From NCBI GenBank assembly GCA_964559455.1, contig CAZLHO010000009.1:9539-73538 (forward strand): 64,000 bases of DNA, in the 5' to 3' direction. The stretch's first letter is position 1, and each line of letters begins with the position of its first letter. This DNA is from CAZLHO01 sp964559455 (GTDB lineage: Bacteria; Krumholzibacteriota; Krumholzibacteriia; LZORAL124-64-63). Positions 31,301-38,969 of this stretch are shown piece by piece. The notes under the pieces are model-generated. The model did no database searches and was not told the origin of the DNA. It saw nothing but the letters and a program-made list of their open reading frames with translations. The position numbers were made by a program, and so were the translations under genes.

Positions 31301-31409
31301 GGTCGGCGGCGTCATCAGCTCGACGCTGCTGACCCTGGTCGTGCTGCCGGCGCTCTACAGGCGCTTCGCCCCGCGGCCGGGACCGGCGACCGGAGGTGCG
31401 GCGGAATAA
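28308..31409 (+). CDS. Heavy-metal RND efflux pump (CusA/CzcA family)
   Basis: The 1033-aa inner-membrane pump drives metal from periplasm or cytoplasm to the outside using the proton gradient. Twelve membrane segments fall in the usual two halves, separated by large periplasmic loops. The N-terminus (LPVDAFPDVSPNLVQVFAET) and the TM4 segment SLGGLAIAIGMIVDGAIVIVEN carry the family signature. TM4 has AIAIG before the conserved VD, as in Cu/Ag pumps of the HME4 group, rather than the DFG of Zn/Co/Cd pumps, while the rest is closer to CzcA. Metal specificity is therefore unsure, with monovalent copper/silver favoured. Confidence 0.93.
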   Translation: MLQRVIEFGLDNRLLLAVLALLVVIAGGLAATRLPVDAFPDVSPNLVQVFAETEGLAPEEVERYVTYPVEVAMTGLPGVTRVRSVSNFGLSVVNVYFEDGMDVYLARQLVGERIMEARESIPEGFGEPSMGPITTGMGLILFYYLDDATGERSLEELRTLQDWIVKFHLQTVPGVTEVLGIGGHEKQFHIDVRPDRLLRYDVSLAEVVERVRANNLNVGAQFIERNAEELVVRSEGLATSIDDLESIVVKTEHGRPIHLSDVAAVRIGGAVRRGLQTRDGAGEVVAGMVVKLHGENSSAVIARVERKLDEINGILPEGVSIVPYYEQRSLVEAAVGTVRDALLLGVVLVVLVLLLALGGLRPSLVAVLAIPFAMLFALLGMARLGISANLMSLGGLAIAIGMIVDGAIVIVENVDRHLRAAPADAKRRVVVAAACREVAGPIVFAILIIVVVFLPLITLQGVEGKTFRPMAHTLALAMLGSLVFTIALAPLLSLTLMRRPRGDGGEPRIVRWLLLPYRPLVAFCVRRSGVAVLLALALLAAGAAVVPRLGSEYTPRLNEGTVVVQLTMAPSISLTESRRTTMIVERRLLEIPEVRGVVSRIGRGEVGAHTHPVNSAEMFLSLAPRDEWRRGMSQPALQETVRRELGDVPGVQVNIGQPIALAVDHLLEGVQAQLAIKVVGEDLDLLEAKAAAVASVVRGIDGAVDVQMDQVSGAPQLRIVVDRGAIARYGLNVADVQETLRAAVGGEPAGEVFEGVRRYGIVVRFVEEARRGAEEIGSILVPTRDGARVPLSELAAIEEVVGRRQITREDYQRFVSVQCNVVGRDIGGFVAEAREAIAAGVDLPPGYLVTWGGQFRLQQEANRRLALVVPLTLLLTTLLLVGHLRRLRSAALIMLNIPLALTGGAVALWVSGQNLSVPASVGFIALFGIALGNGLVLVNHLDRLVREGMPAREAAVVGAGHRLRPVLMTATTTLFGLLPLLFSGGTGSEVQRPLATVVVGGVISSTLLTLVVLPALYRRFAPRPGPATGGAAE

Positions 31410-31491
31410 TTCTTGGCCATGGATGCAACCCTTCGGAGCGGCGACTCGTCCAAGGGCAGATACCCGCAGCACCCAGACTCCGGAGGCATCC

Positions 31492-32172
31492 ATGCGTAAT
31501 CGAACAGCGATCCCGCTCCTGATCGTCCTGCTGCTCGCGACCGCCGCCGGCGGCGAAGCGTCGGCCCTCGACCTTTTCAAGCACGGCTGGAGCGGCGTCA
31601 AGGGCTCCCGCGACCTCGAGACCCGCACTTTCGACCTCGACGATTTCGACAGCGTCCAGCTCGACGGCGCCTTCGACGTCTCGATCACGGTCGGCGAGGA
31701 CCAGTCGGTAAAGGTGACCCTCGACGACAACCTCTTCGAGGAGCTGGACCTGCGCGTCGACGGCCGCACCCTGGTGCTGGACTTCGAGCGGAACTGCCGG
31801 CCCTCCGAGGCCGAGGTCGTGATCACGGTGCGCCAGCTGGAGGAGGTCGAGGTCAACGGCGCCGGCGACATCGACATCCGGGGCTTCGACGGCGGCGATT
31901 TCGCCTACTCGCTGCGCGGCGCCGGCAACCTGGAGGCGGAGGGCCGCCTGGATGTCTTCGACGTGAGGCTGACCGGCGTCGGCGACATCAAGGCGCGCGA
32001 CCTCGTCGCCCGCGACGTCGAAGTGAAGATCTCCGGGGTGGGCAAGGCCCGCGTGCACGCGACCGACAGCTTCTCGGGATCGATTCCCGGCATGGGCGAC
32101 ATCGACTGCTACGGGGATCCCGAGCAGCGGCGGGCCCGGGTCAGCGGCCTCGGCGACATCGACTTCAAGTAG
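31492..32172 (+). CDS. Secreted DUF2807 (GIN) beta-helix protein
   Basis: The 226-aa product has a signal peptide (ending GGEASA) and a DUF2807 domain: LDDFDSVQLDGAFDVSI, then short repeated strands VNGAGDID, LRGAGNLE, LTGVGDIKAR, ISGVGKARV and VSGLGDIDFK. These form a small parallel beta-helix whose function is unknown; in Bacteroidota it is often called a putative autotransporter adhesin head. The start is set by GGAGG 4 bases before the ATG at 31492. It follows the pump gene by 82 bases, with no clear terminator between, but is likely a separate unit. Confidence 0.87.
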   Translation: MRNRTAIPLLIVLLLATAAGGEASALDLFKHGWSGVKGSRDLETRTFDLDDFDSVQLDGAFDVSITVGEDQSVKVTLDDNLFEELDLRVDGRTLVLDFERNCRPSEAEVVITVRQLEEVEVNGAGDIDIRGFDGGDFAYSLRGAGNLEAEGRLDVFDVRLTGVGDIKARDLVARDVEVKISGVGKARVHATDSFSGSIPGMGDIDCYGDPEQRRARVSGLGDIDFK

Positions 32173-32214
32173 TCCCGCCGGGAAGGAACGCGGGGGACGG
32201 CCCGATCGCGAAGC

Positions 32215-33138
32215 TCAGACCCCGAGCACCAGCAGCCAGACGATGGTCGTCGCCAGCGACGTCAGGGTCGAGCCGATGACCAGGGCTCCGGCGAGCCGGC
32301 CGTCCCCCCGCATCTCGCAGGCCATCACGTAGCTGACCACCGCCGTGGGCGTGGCCGCCAGCAGCACCGGCGCCTGCAGGGCCGTGCCGTCGAGGCCCAG
32401 CGCCCGCAGCCCGGCGTAGACCAGCAGGGGATAGACGCCCAGCTTCAGAACCGCCGCCGCCGCCGAGACCGGGATCTCGCTGCGCAGGCGCGCCAGGTCC
32501 AGCCCCCATCCCACCGAGAGCAGGGCCAGGGGCAGGGCCGTACGCCCGACCAGGTCGAGAGCGCCGTCGAGAACGGCCGGCAGGCTGATCGACAGGGCCG
32601 AGAGGGCGATGCCCGCGGCGCTGCCCAGGGCCAGGGGATTCAGCGCGATCCGCCGGCCCGTGTCGAGCCACTCGCGCCGCGGATCGGCGTCGCGGCGCCG
32701 GTGGGGCAGCGTCAGCACCAGCACGGCCAGCAGGTTGTAGATCACCACCATCACGCCCACCAGCACCGCGACCTGCCCCACCGCCTCGGGGCCGTAGGCG
32801 TTCATCACCAGGGGCAGGCCCATGAAGACCAGGTTGCCCCGGTGGGCGCCCTGGGCGAAGACGCCCCGGCGCGCCGGCGCCATGCGGAAGGCCAGCAGGT
32901 AGACGACGGCGGCGACCAGCAGGCTGACGCCGGCGAAGACGCCGATCACCCGCGGGTCGAGGCTGTGCCGCAGCGGCGTGCCGGCGGCGCTGCGCACCAG
33001 CAGGGCCGGCGCCGCCACGTAGAAGACGAGCCGGGTCAGGGCCGCGTTGCCGGCCGCGGGCAGGAAATGCAGCCGGCTCAGGACGTAGCCCAGGCCGATG
33101 ACCAGGAAGACCGGCAGGACGATGTTCAGGATGGTCAC
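32215..33138 (-). CDS. AEC-family transporter (auxin efflux carrier type)
   Basis: The 307-aa integral membrane protein has about ten segments in two inverted halves of five. LPVFLVIGLGYVLSR at the N-terminus and VMACEMRGDGRLAGALVIGSTL near the C-terminus are typical of bacterial AEC/MleP-like carriers, which move organic anions such as malate. GTG start at 33138, 27 bases after the stop of the ABC permease gene. Substrate not evident. Confidence 0.9.
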   Translation of the reverse strand: MTILNIVLPVFLVIGLGYVLSRLHFLPAAGNAALTRLVFYVAAPALLVRSAAGTPLRHSLDPRVIGVFAGVSLLVAAVVYLLAFRMAPARRGVFAQGAHRGNLVFMGLPLVMNAYGPEAVGQVAVLVGVMVVIYNLLAVLVLTLPHRRRDADPRREWLDTGRRIALNPLALGSAAGIALSALSISLPAVLDGALDLVGRTALPLALLSVGWGLDLARLRSEIPVSAAAAVLKLGVYPLLVYAGLRALGLDGTALQAPVLLAATPTAVVSYVMACEMRGDGRLAGALVIGSTLTSLATTIVWLLVLGV

Positions 33139-33165
33139 GGCGCAACCGTCCCGGAAAGACGCCCG

Positions 33166-34419
33166 CTACTCACGCCCCAGCGCCTCGATGGGGTCCATGC
33201 GGGCGGCGCGGTTCGCGGGATAGAGGCCGAAGGCGATGCCGATCCCGGCCGAAAAGAGCACGGCCGCCACGACCACGAAGGGATTGATCGCGAAGGGGAA
33301 GGCCAGGACCTTGGTGCCCAGCCAGGCCATGAGGTAGCCGAGGACGACGCCGATCAGGCCGCCGATCCCGGTCAGGGTGGCCGCCTCGATCAGGATCTGG
33401 CGCAGCACGTCCTTGCGCCGGGCGCCGACGGCCATGCGCGTGCCGATCTCGCGCGTGCGCTCGGTCACCGAGATCAGCATGATGTTCATCACGCCGATGC
33501 CGCCGACCATCAGGCCGATGCTCGAAAGCACCACCAGCACCAGGGCGACCCCGCCCGTGAGCTTGTCCACCAGTTCGCCGTAGGTCTCCGAGGCCACGAC
33601 TGCGAAGTCGTTGTCCTCGCCGGGCGCCAGGCCGCGGACACGGCGCAGGGCGCCCACGATCTCGGGCTCCAGGTCTTCCGAGGTCCAGCCGTCGGCCACC
33701 GTCACGGCCATCGTGCGGTCGTCCTCGTCGCCGCGGCTGAAGTCCTTCTCGAAGGAGGTCCACGGCACGACCACGAAGTTGTCGCCGAAGGCCCCGAAGA
33801 CCTGGCGGCGGCTCTCCAGCGTGCCGACCACCTCGTAATCGGTGCCGAAGACGCGCAGCCGCTTGCCGACGGGATCGATGTTCGGAAAGAGCTTCTCGGC
33901 GGGGCCGTAGCCGAGCACGCAGACCCGTCGCCGCGCCGCCTGCTCGTCCCAGGTGAAGAAGCGACCGATGTCCAGGTAGATGGCGTAGAGCCGGTGGAAG
34001 TTGGCCGAGGCTCCCGCCACCTGGACCAGGTTCGTGCGCTCGTCGCCGTAGGTGAGCACCGTGGCCCGGCCGTTGTTGATCATGTAGTCGACCATGTCGA
34101 CGCCCGGCAGCGTCTCGACCGCATCGATGCATTCGGGCATGATCTGCGGCCGGCGCAGCAGTTCGTCGACATCCTCGCCGCCCATGCCCGTGTAGCGGGC
34201 GATGTAGAGGTAGGGCCGGGCCGCCGAGACGATGTCGCTGCGGATGCGGCCGCTGAGCCCGCTGACGATGGTGAAGATCGCCAGCAGGGTGGCCACGCCG
34301 ATGGCCACGCCGAGGATCAGCAGGACGCTGCGCAGCACATGGCCGCGGATGATCTGGAAGGCCTGGGCCACGCCCTCGGCGGGAGCCATGCCGATGAGCA
34401 TGTCGCGCTTCTCATTCAC
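33166..34419 (-). CDS. MacB-like ABC transporter permease (second)
   Basis: The 417-aa product has an N-terminal membrane segment (VLRSVLLILGVAIGVATLLAI), a periplasmic MacB_PCD domain of about 220 residues, and three C-terminal FtsX segments with GGIGVMNIMLISVTERTREI and GTRMAVGARRKD, the coupling helix of the family. There is no ATP-binding domain. GTG start at 34419 lies inside the end of the preceding permease gene (8-base overlap), so the two are made together and should pair as a heterodimer in an export machine driven by a separate ATPase. Confidence 0.9.
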   Translation of the reverse strand: MNEKRDMLIGMAPAEGVAQAFQIIRGHVLRSVLLILGVAIGVATLLAIFTIVSGLSGRIRSDIVSAARPYLYIARYTGMGGEDVDELLRRPQIMPECIDAVETLPGVDMVDYMINNGRATVLTYGDERTNLVQVAGASANFHRLYAIYLDIGRFFTWDEQAARRRVCVLGYGPAEKLFPNIDPVGKRLRVFGTDYEVVGTLESRRQVFGAFGDNFVVVPWTSFEKDFSRGDEDDRTMAVTVADGWTSEDLEPEIVGALRRVRGLAPGEDNDFAVVASETYGELVDKLTGGVALVLVVLSSIGLMVGGIGVMNIMLISVTERTREIGTRMAVGARRKDVLRQILIEAATLTGIGGLIGVVLGYLMAWLGTKVLAFPFAINPFVVVAAVLFSAGIGIAFGLYPANRAARMDPIEALGRE

Positions 34420-35641
34420 GGCGGAGCGCCTCCACGGGATCCAGCCCCGAGGCCTTCCACGCCGGATAGGTGCCGAAGACCAGGCCGATGACGAAGGTGG
34501 TGGTCATGCCCAGCACCACCGACCACGAGGCGAAGGCGAAGGGCAGGGGCGAGACCAGCGAGATCAGCAGGGCCAGGCCCAGGCCGATGCCGATGCCCAG
34601 CAGGCCGCCGACCACAGAGAGCGTGACCGCCTCGATCAGGAACTGCCAGAGGATGGCCATGCGCCGCGCCCCCACCGCCTTGAGCACCCCGATCTCGCGC
34701 GTGCGCTCGGTGACGGCCACCAGCATGATGTTCATCAGCACGATGCCGCCGACGACCAGGCTGATGCCCACCAGCGGCACCAGGGCCGCGTAGATCGCGT
34801 TCGAGACCCCCTTCCAGATGTTCAGCAGTTCGTCGGTGGTGACGATGCCGAAGTCGTCGCTCTCCTTGGGCCGCAGCCTGTGGCGCAGGCGCATCCAGTA
34901 GCGGGCCTCGTCCTTGGCGTCCTCCAGGTCGGTGAGGTCGCCGACGGCCACCTTGATGTCGACGGACTCGCGCGTGCCGAAGGCCTTGAGATAGGCCGTG
35001 ATCGGGATCACGGCGAAGCGGTTGCGGCTCTCGCCCAGGACGGTGCCCTTGTCCTCGACCACGCCCACGACCCGGTAGTGGCGGCGGCCGATCTTCACGG
35101 TCCGGCCGGAGGGGTCGTCCAGGGTCGGGAAGAGATCGCGGGCGACCTCCCAGCCCAGGACCGCGACCGCGGAGCTGGCGGCCACGTCCTGGGCGGCCAG
35201 GTGGCGGCCGCTGTGCAGGGGCAGGTCCTCGAGCAGGGAATAGTCCTCGGTCTTGCCGCGCACATCGATGCCGCGCGACGTGCGTCCGCGGGCGGCGAGG
35301 TCGGCGCTGCGGTCCAGCGACCCGCCCACGGCCGAGGCGGTGGCCATGCGCTCGTTCAGGAAGTCGCGGTCGTCCAGGGTCAGTTGGGGATTGTTCAGCG
35401 ACTCGAGGAAGGCGTCGAAGTCGGTGAGGATCTCGTAGAAGTTGACCCGCGAGAGGGTGAAGACGTTCGAGCCCTCCGAGAGGACCTCCTGGCGGGCGTA
35501 GATGTCCACGCCGTTGATCAGCGAGACCACGGCGATCACCGACATCGTGCCGACGATGTTTCCGAGCAGGGTCAGGAAGGTGCGCAGCTTGTGGTTCCAC
35601 AGGCTGGTCAGCGCGACGCGCACCCCCTCGAGCAGATTCAT
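34412..35641 (-). CDS. MacB-like ABC transporter permease (first)
   Basis: The 409-aa product has the same four-segment MacB/FtsX layout as its partner: segment one around LRTFLTLLGNIVGTMSVIAVV, a periplasmic domain, and the C-terminal block GGIVLMNIMLVAVTERTREI with GVLKAVGARRMAI. Sequence between the membrane segments differs from the partner, as expected for two halves of a heterodimer. It follows the adaptor gene by 21 bases. No Walker motifs are present in either protein. Confidence 0.9.
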   Translation of the reverse strand: MNLLEGVRVALTSLWNHKLRTFLTLLGNIVGTMSVIAVVSLINGVDIYARQEVLSEGSNVFTLSRVNFYEILTDFDAFLESLNNPQLTLDDRDFLNERMATASAVGGSLDRSADLAARGRTSRGIDVRGKTEDYSLLEDLPLHSGRHLAAQDVAASSAVAVLGWEVARDLFPTLDDPSGRTVKIGRRHYRVVGVVEDKGTVLGESRNRFAVIPITAYLKAFGTRESVDIKVAVGDLTDLEDAKDEARYWMRLRHRLRPKESDDFGIVTTDELLNIWKGVSNAIYAALVPLVGISLVVGGIVLMNIMLVAVTERTREIGVLKAVGARRMAILWQFLIEAVTLSVVGGLLGIGIGLGLALLISLVSPLPFAFASWSVVLGMTTTFVIGLVFGTYPAWKASGLDPVEALRRE

Positions 35642-35662
35642 CGACCGCTCCCTGTTGACCGG

Positions 35663-36910
35663 CTAGTCGCGCCCCCGACGGGCGCCGTCCTTGCCGCGCT
35701 TCACCCGGTCGCCGTGGCGCAGGTCGCGCAGCGCGCGGAACGGGCCCTTGACCACCGTGTCGTCGGCCGTCAGGCCGCTCAGCACCTCGAAGTCCTCCTC
35801 GCCGGCGATGCCCAGCTCTACGGGACGGAACAGGGCCTCGTCGTCGACGACGACGAAGACGCCCTCGACCTCCTCGCGCTCGACGGTGTCGGCCGCGGCG
35901 GCGCGCGGACGCCGGCCGCGGGAGGTCTCGGCGGGCGACGGCGGCCATTCGCGCACGACGACGGCCCCGATGGGCACCGTCAGCGCCGAGTCGCGGACCG
36001 CGGTCGTGATCTCGGCCTTGGCCGACAGCCCGGGACGCACGCCCGCCACGCGGTCGGTCAGGGTCACGGTCACCTTGAAGTCGACGGCCTGCTGGTTCTG
36101 GCCGGTGCTGGTGTAGATCGGACTGTTGCCGATCTCGGTGACGACGCCGGCGAAGCTGGTGTCCGGAAAGGCGTCGATCTCGACGCTCACCGGCTGGCCC
36201 AGCGCCACGTCCACGACCTCGGTCTCGTCGACGTCGACCTCGGCCTCCATCGTGCTCATGTCCGAGATCGTCAGCAGCACCGTGCCGGGGTTGTTCAGCG
36301 TGCCCATGATCGCGTTCTCGCCCTCCTCGACGTTGAGGCGGGTGACGATGCCGGCCATCGACGCCGTGATCGTCACCTTGGCGAGGTCGTTGCGGGCCTT
36401 GTCCAGGTTCGCCCGGGCCTGGCGCAACGACGCCTCGGCCGCGGCGACGCGGGCCGACTCGACGCGGGCGTTCGTCTCGGCGGCGTCCAGCTGCTCCTGA
36501 GAGCCGAGACCGGCGGCGTGCAGCTCGCGGGCGCGGCGAAGGTCGAGGTCGGCCTTCTCGGCCGAGGCCCGGGCCAGACGCAGGTTCGCCTGCTGCGCGT
36601 TGACGGCCGCCTCGTAGCTGCGGGCCATCGACTGGTATTCCGCGGGGTCGATCTCGAGCAGCAGGTCGCCCTTGGCCACGGTGTCGCCCTCGGCCACGGC
36701 CAGGCGCGTGATGCGCCCGATGGTCTCGGCGCTGACGTCGACCTTCCGCTTCGGGGTGAGCGTGCCCGAGGCGCTGACCTCGGCGACCAGGCGTCCGATC
36801 CCCGTCTCCTGCATCTCGACCTCGACGGCGCGCGGTCCGCGGCCCAGCACGTTGGCCAGCACGACGGCGGCCACGACGACGATCCCCGCGATGATCAGCC
36901 ATTTCTTCAA
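35663..36910 (-). CDS. Periplasmic adaptor (MacA/HlyD family) of the ABC exporter
   Basis: The 415-aa adaptor has one N-terminal membrane anchor (LIIAGIVVVAAVVLANVLG), lipoyl halves (SGTLTPKRKVDVSAETIGRI and TITASMAGIVTRLNVEEGE), an intervening helical hairpin of about 90 residues and a beta-barrel domain. That matches MacA-type partners of MacB permeases. Near the C-terminus an extra Arg/Ala-rich insert (TSRGRRPRAAAADT) breaks the membrane-proximal domain. TTG start at 36910, preceded by GAGGGGGG at a spacing of 6-7. Two permease genes follow. Confidence 0.88.
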   Translation of the reverse strand: MKKWLIIAGIVVVAAVVLANVLGRGPRAVEVEMQETGIGRLVAEVSASGTLTPKRKVDVSAETIGRITRLAVAEGDTVAKGDLLLEIDPAEYQSMARSYEAAVNAQQANLRLARASAEKADLDLRRARELHAAGLGSQEQLDAAETNARVESARVAAAEASLRQARANLDKARNDLAKVTITASMAGIVTRLNVEEGENAIMGTLNNPGTVLLTISDMSTMEAEVDVDETEVVDVALGQPVSVEIDAFPDTSFAGVVTEIGNSPIYTSTGQNQQAVDFKVTVTLTDRVAGVRPGLSAKAEITTAVRDSALTVPIGAVVVREWPPSPAETSRGRRPRAAAADTVEREEVEGVFVVVDDEALFRPVELGIAGEEDFEVLSGLTADDTVVKGPFRALRDLRHGDRVKRGKDGARRGRD

Positions 36911-36956
36911 GACGATCCCCCCTCGGGGTGGAGCGGAGGCGGCCGGCGCCGGCCTC

Positions 36957-37652
36957 CTACATGAACAGGCGGCCGAGACCGAACATGGCCAGGTTCATCA
37001 GCAACCAGGACATGACGGTGACCGTCGCCGACTTGTTGCGGTCGAAGCCGTGGACGTGCTGGAAGCCGATCACGAGCACGACCAGCGACCAGATCACGAA
37101 GAAATCGAAGAAACCCAGCAGCTGATAGGTGGCCGAGGTCGGCGCCGCGTCCGGCGCCAGCAGGCCGAGCCCGGTGGACACCGAGAACGCCGACTGCTTG
37201 GCCAGCACCAGGGGCCACTTGACGAGCGAGCCCAGCCCGACTCCGATCAGGCTCGACCAGTAGACCGCGCCCATGGTCTGCGCGAAGCTCCCCGTCCCGC
37301 CGGCCAGCTTGCAGAAGAGCAGATAGACCAGCCCCGAGATGAAGACGCCGACGAAGACGCCGAAGCCCGTCTGGAGGCCGTGCAGCAGCCGGTCGGTGCC
37401 GGAGATGTCGTCGTAGCGGGCGTACTGCTCGGCGATCTGCTCGTCGTCGAGCATCCGGCCGAAGCGGGTGTCCCTCATCATGTCCACGTTCTCGGGCCCG
37501 GTAATATGCAGCGTGGCCGCGCCGAAGGCCGTCATGACCAGGATCAGGGCGAGGGCGGCCAGGGTCCAGCGCGGGTTGTCGCGCACGGCCGCCATCGCCT
37601 CGCCGGGAGCGCTGAAGATCTTCCAGAAGCGGGCGGTCACGGATTCAGTCAT
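36957..37652 (-). CDS. Yip1-family membrane protein
   Basis: The 231-aa product has about five membrane segments and the Yip1/YIP1-domain pattern (WKIFSAPGEAMAAVRDNPRW at the start, then TFAQTMGAVYWSSLIG-type segment 3). Bacterial Yip1 proteins often sit next to MacA/ABC genes, as here, but their role is unknown. The ATG overlaps the last 8 bases of the ilvC-like gene; the adaptor gene follows 46 bases later. Confidence 0.8.
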   Translation of the reverse strand: MTESVTARFWKIFSAPGEAMAAVRDNPRWTLAALALILVMTAFGAATLHITGPENVDMMRDTRFGRMLDDEQIAEQYARYDDISGTDRLLHGLQTGFGVFVGVFISGLVYLLFCKLAGGTGSFAQTMGAVYWSSLIGVGLGSLVKWPLVLAKQSAFSVSTGLGLLAPDAAPTSATYQLLGFFDFFVIWSLVVLVIGFQHVHGFDRNKSATVTVMSWLLMNLAMFGLGRLFM

Positions 37653-38703
37653 CGTCTCCTCCTCGGATGTCGCCGTCGTCCAGGCCCAGCGCGCGCAGGC
37701 GCCCGCGCAGGCGGCGCCCGGTCTCGGCCAGCGTCGAAGCGGCCTCGTCGCGACCGAGCCGCTCGCGGCGGGAAGCCCCTTCCGCCGCGCAGTCCGCGAG
37801 AAATTCGCGGGCGAAGGCGCCGGATTCGATTTCGTCCAGGATCCTCTCCATCTCTCCCCGGAAACGATCGTCCACCAGGCGAGGCCCGCGCGTCAAGCCC
37901 CCGTAGGCCGCGGTGGGGCTGATCAGGCCGCGCATGCCGTCCACGCCCCGGGCGTGCATCAGGTCGGCGATGAGCTTGACCTCGTGAACGCATTCGAAGT
38001 AGGCGTTCTCGACGCCGTAGCCGCGCGCGACCAGGATCTCGAAGGCCGCGCGGACCAGCTCCACCAGCCCGCCGCAGAGCACGGCCTGCTCGCCGAACTG
38101 GTCGGCCACGCATTCCTCGCGGAAGGTGGTGCGGAAACCGCCGCCGCGCAGGCAGCCCACGGCCTTGGCGTACGCGGCGGCGAGGGCCCAGGTTCCCTCG
38201 GGCGAACCGGGATGCACGGCCAGCAGCCCGGGCAGGCCGCCGCCGGCCCGGAAGGCGCGGCGCAGCATATCGCCCTGCCCCTTCGGCGCCGCCAGGAAGC
38301 AGGGCCGGCCCTCTTCCGGTTCGACCATCCCGAAGGCCACGGCGAAGCCGTGGGCGAATCCCAGCGCGGCGCCGGCGCGCAGGCGGGGCGCCACCAGATC
38401 AGAATAGGCCGCGCCCTGGACCTCGTCGGGCAGCAGCAGCATCGCCACGTCGGCCCGGGCCGCCGCCTCGTCCAGGGGCAACGGGTCGAAGCCGTCGTCC
38501 CGAGCCCGCGCCGCGCCGCGTCCGCCCGGTCGGGCGCCGACCACGACCGCGACGCCGCTGTCGCGCAGGTTCAGGGCGTGGGCGTGCCCCTGGTTGCCGT
38601 AGCCCAGGACGGCCACGGTGAGACCGTCCAGGGGGGCCAGGGAGACGGACGCCTCCTCCAGGACCGGGGCCCGCCGCGGATCGGATCCGGTGGGATCGGA
38701 CAT
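37645..38703 (-). CDS. ilvC: Divergent ketol-acid reductoisomerase (IlvC-like)
   Basis: The 352-aa class I enzyme would convert acetolactate to dihydroxyisovalerate with NADPH in valine/isoleucine synthesis. LGYGNQGHAHALNLRDSG is the nucleotide site, FREECVADQFGEQAVLCGG holds the first metal Asp and Glu, and AYFECVHEVK the other two Glu. The usual APKGPGH is APKGQGD, and SNTAEYGG is SPTAAYGG, so substrate positions differ from standard IlvC. Start at 38703, the second of two adjacent ATGs, has the better spacing from GGGAG. It is away from any other ilv gene and overlaps the Yip1 gene, so a changed substrate is possible. Confidence 0.8.
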   Translation of the reverse strand: MSDPTGSDPRRAPVLEEASVSLAPLDGLTVAVLGYGNQGHAHALNLRDSGVAVVVGARPGGRGAARARDDGFDPLPLDEAAARADVAMLLLPDEVQGAAYSDLVAPRLRAGAALGFAHGFAVAFGMVEPEEGRPCFLAAPKGQGDMLRRAFRAGGGLPGLLAVHPGSPEGTWALAAAYAKAVGCLRGGGFRTTFREECVADQFGEQAVLCGGLVELVRAAFEILVARGYGVENAYFECVHEVKLIADLMHARGVDGMRGLISPTAAYGGLTRGPRLVDDRFRGEMERILDEIESGAFAREFLADCAAEGASRRERLGRDEAASTLAETGRRLRGRLRALGLDDGDIRGGDDD

Positions 38704-38776
38704 CATTGCTCCCGCTTTCCCGGGAACGGGTTCCGGGCCGCCCCCGTTCCGCGACAATAGGCACCGCCTGGGGGTC

Positions 38777-38805
38777 TTGACAAGGGAACAGGGCCCCGCT
38801 ATTTT
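38777..38805 (+). promoter_or_regulatory. Promoter of the tRNA(CAT)-tilS unit
   Basis: A perfect TTGACA (38777-38782), a 17-bp spacer and TATTTT (38800-38805). Transcription would start about 52 bases before the tRNA. No terminator separates the tRNA from tilS, apart from a T7 run. Confidence 0.75.
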
Positions 38806-38863
38806 GGGTTGCCCGCCGCGGTTGCGGCAGCGCGGAAGGCGGCGGGAGACATCGGAAATGGGT

Positions 38864-38940
38864 GGCGGCGTAGCTCAGTTGGTTAGAGCAGTGGAATCAT
38901 AATCCACGTGTCCGGGGTTCGAATCCCTGCGCCGCTACCA
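38864..38940 (+). tRNA. tRNA with CAT anticodon, probably elongator Met
   Basis: A 77-nt cloverleaf with encoded CCA: acceptor GGCGGCG/CGCCGCT with a G-U tip, D-stem GCTC/GAGC, anticodon stem GTGGA/TCCAC around ATCATAA (anticodon CAT), T-loop GTTCGAATC. The Watson-Crick-type first pair rules out initiator. It may be elongator Met or the Ile2 tRNA that TilS modifies. The G4-C69 and G5-C68 pairs are not the C4-G69/C5-G68 used by E. coli TilS, which favours Met. Confidence 0.85.
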
Positions 38941-38969
38941 TTTTTTTGCCCTCTCTCCACCCTGCGGCC

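Noticed and set aside
28236..31877. Antisense frame of over 1200 codons opposite the RND pump gene
   Set aside because: The pump on the plus strand is unmistakable. The minus frame has the His/Gln/Asp/Val composition of a shadow.
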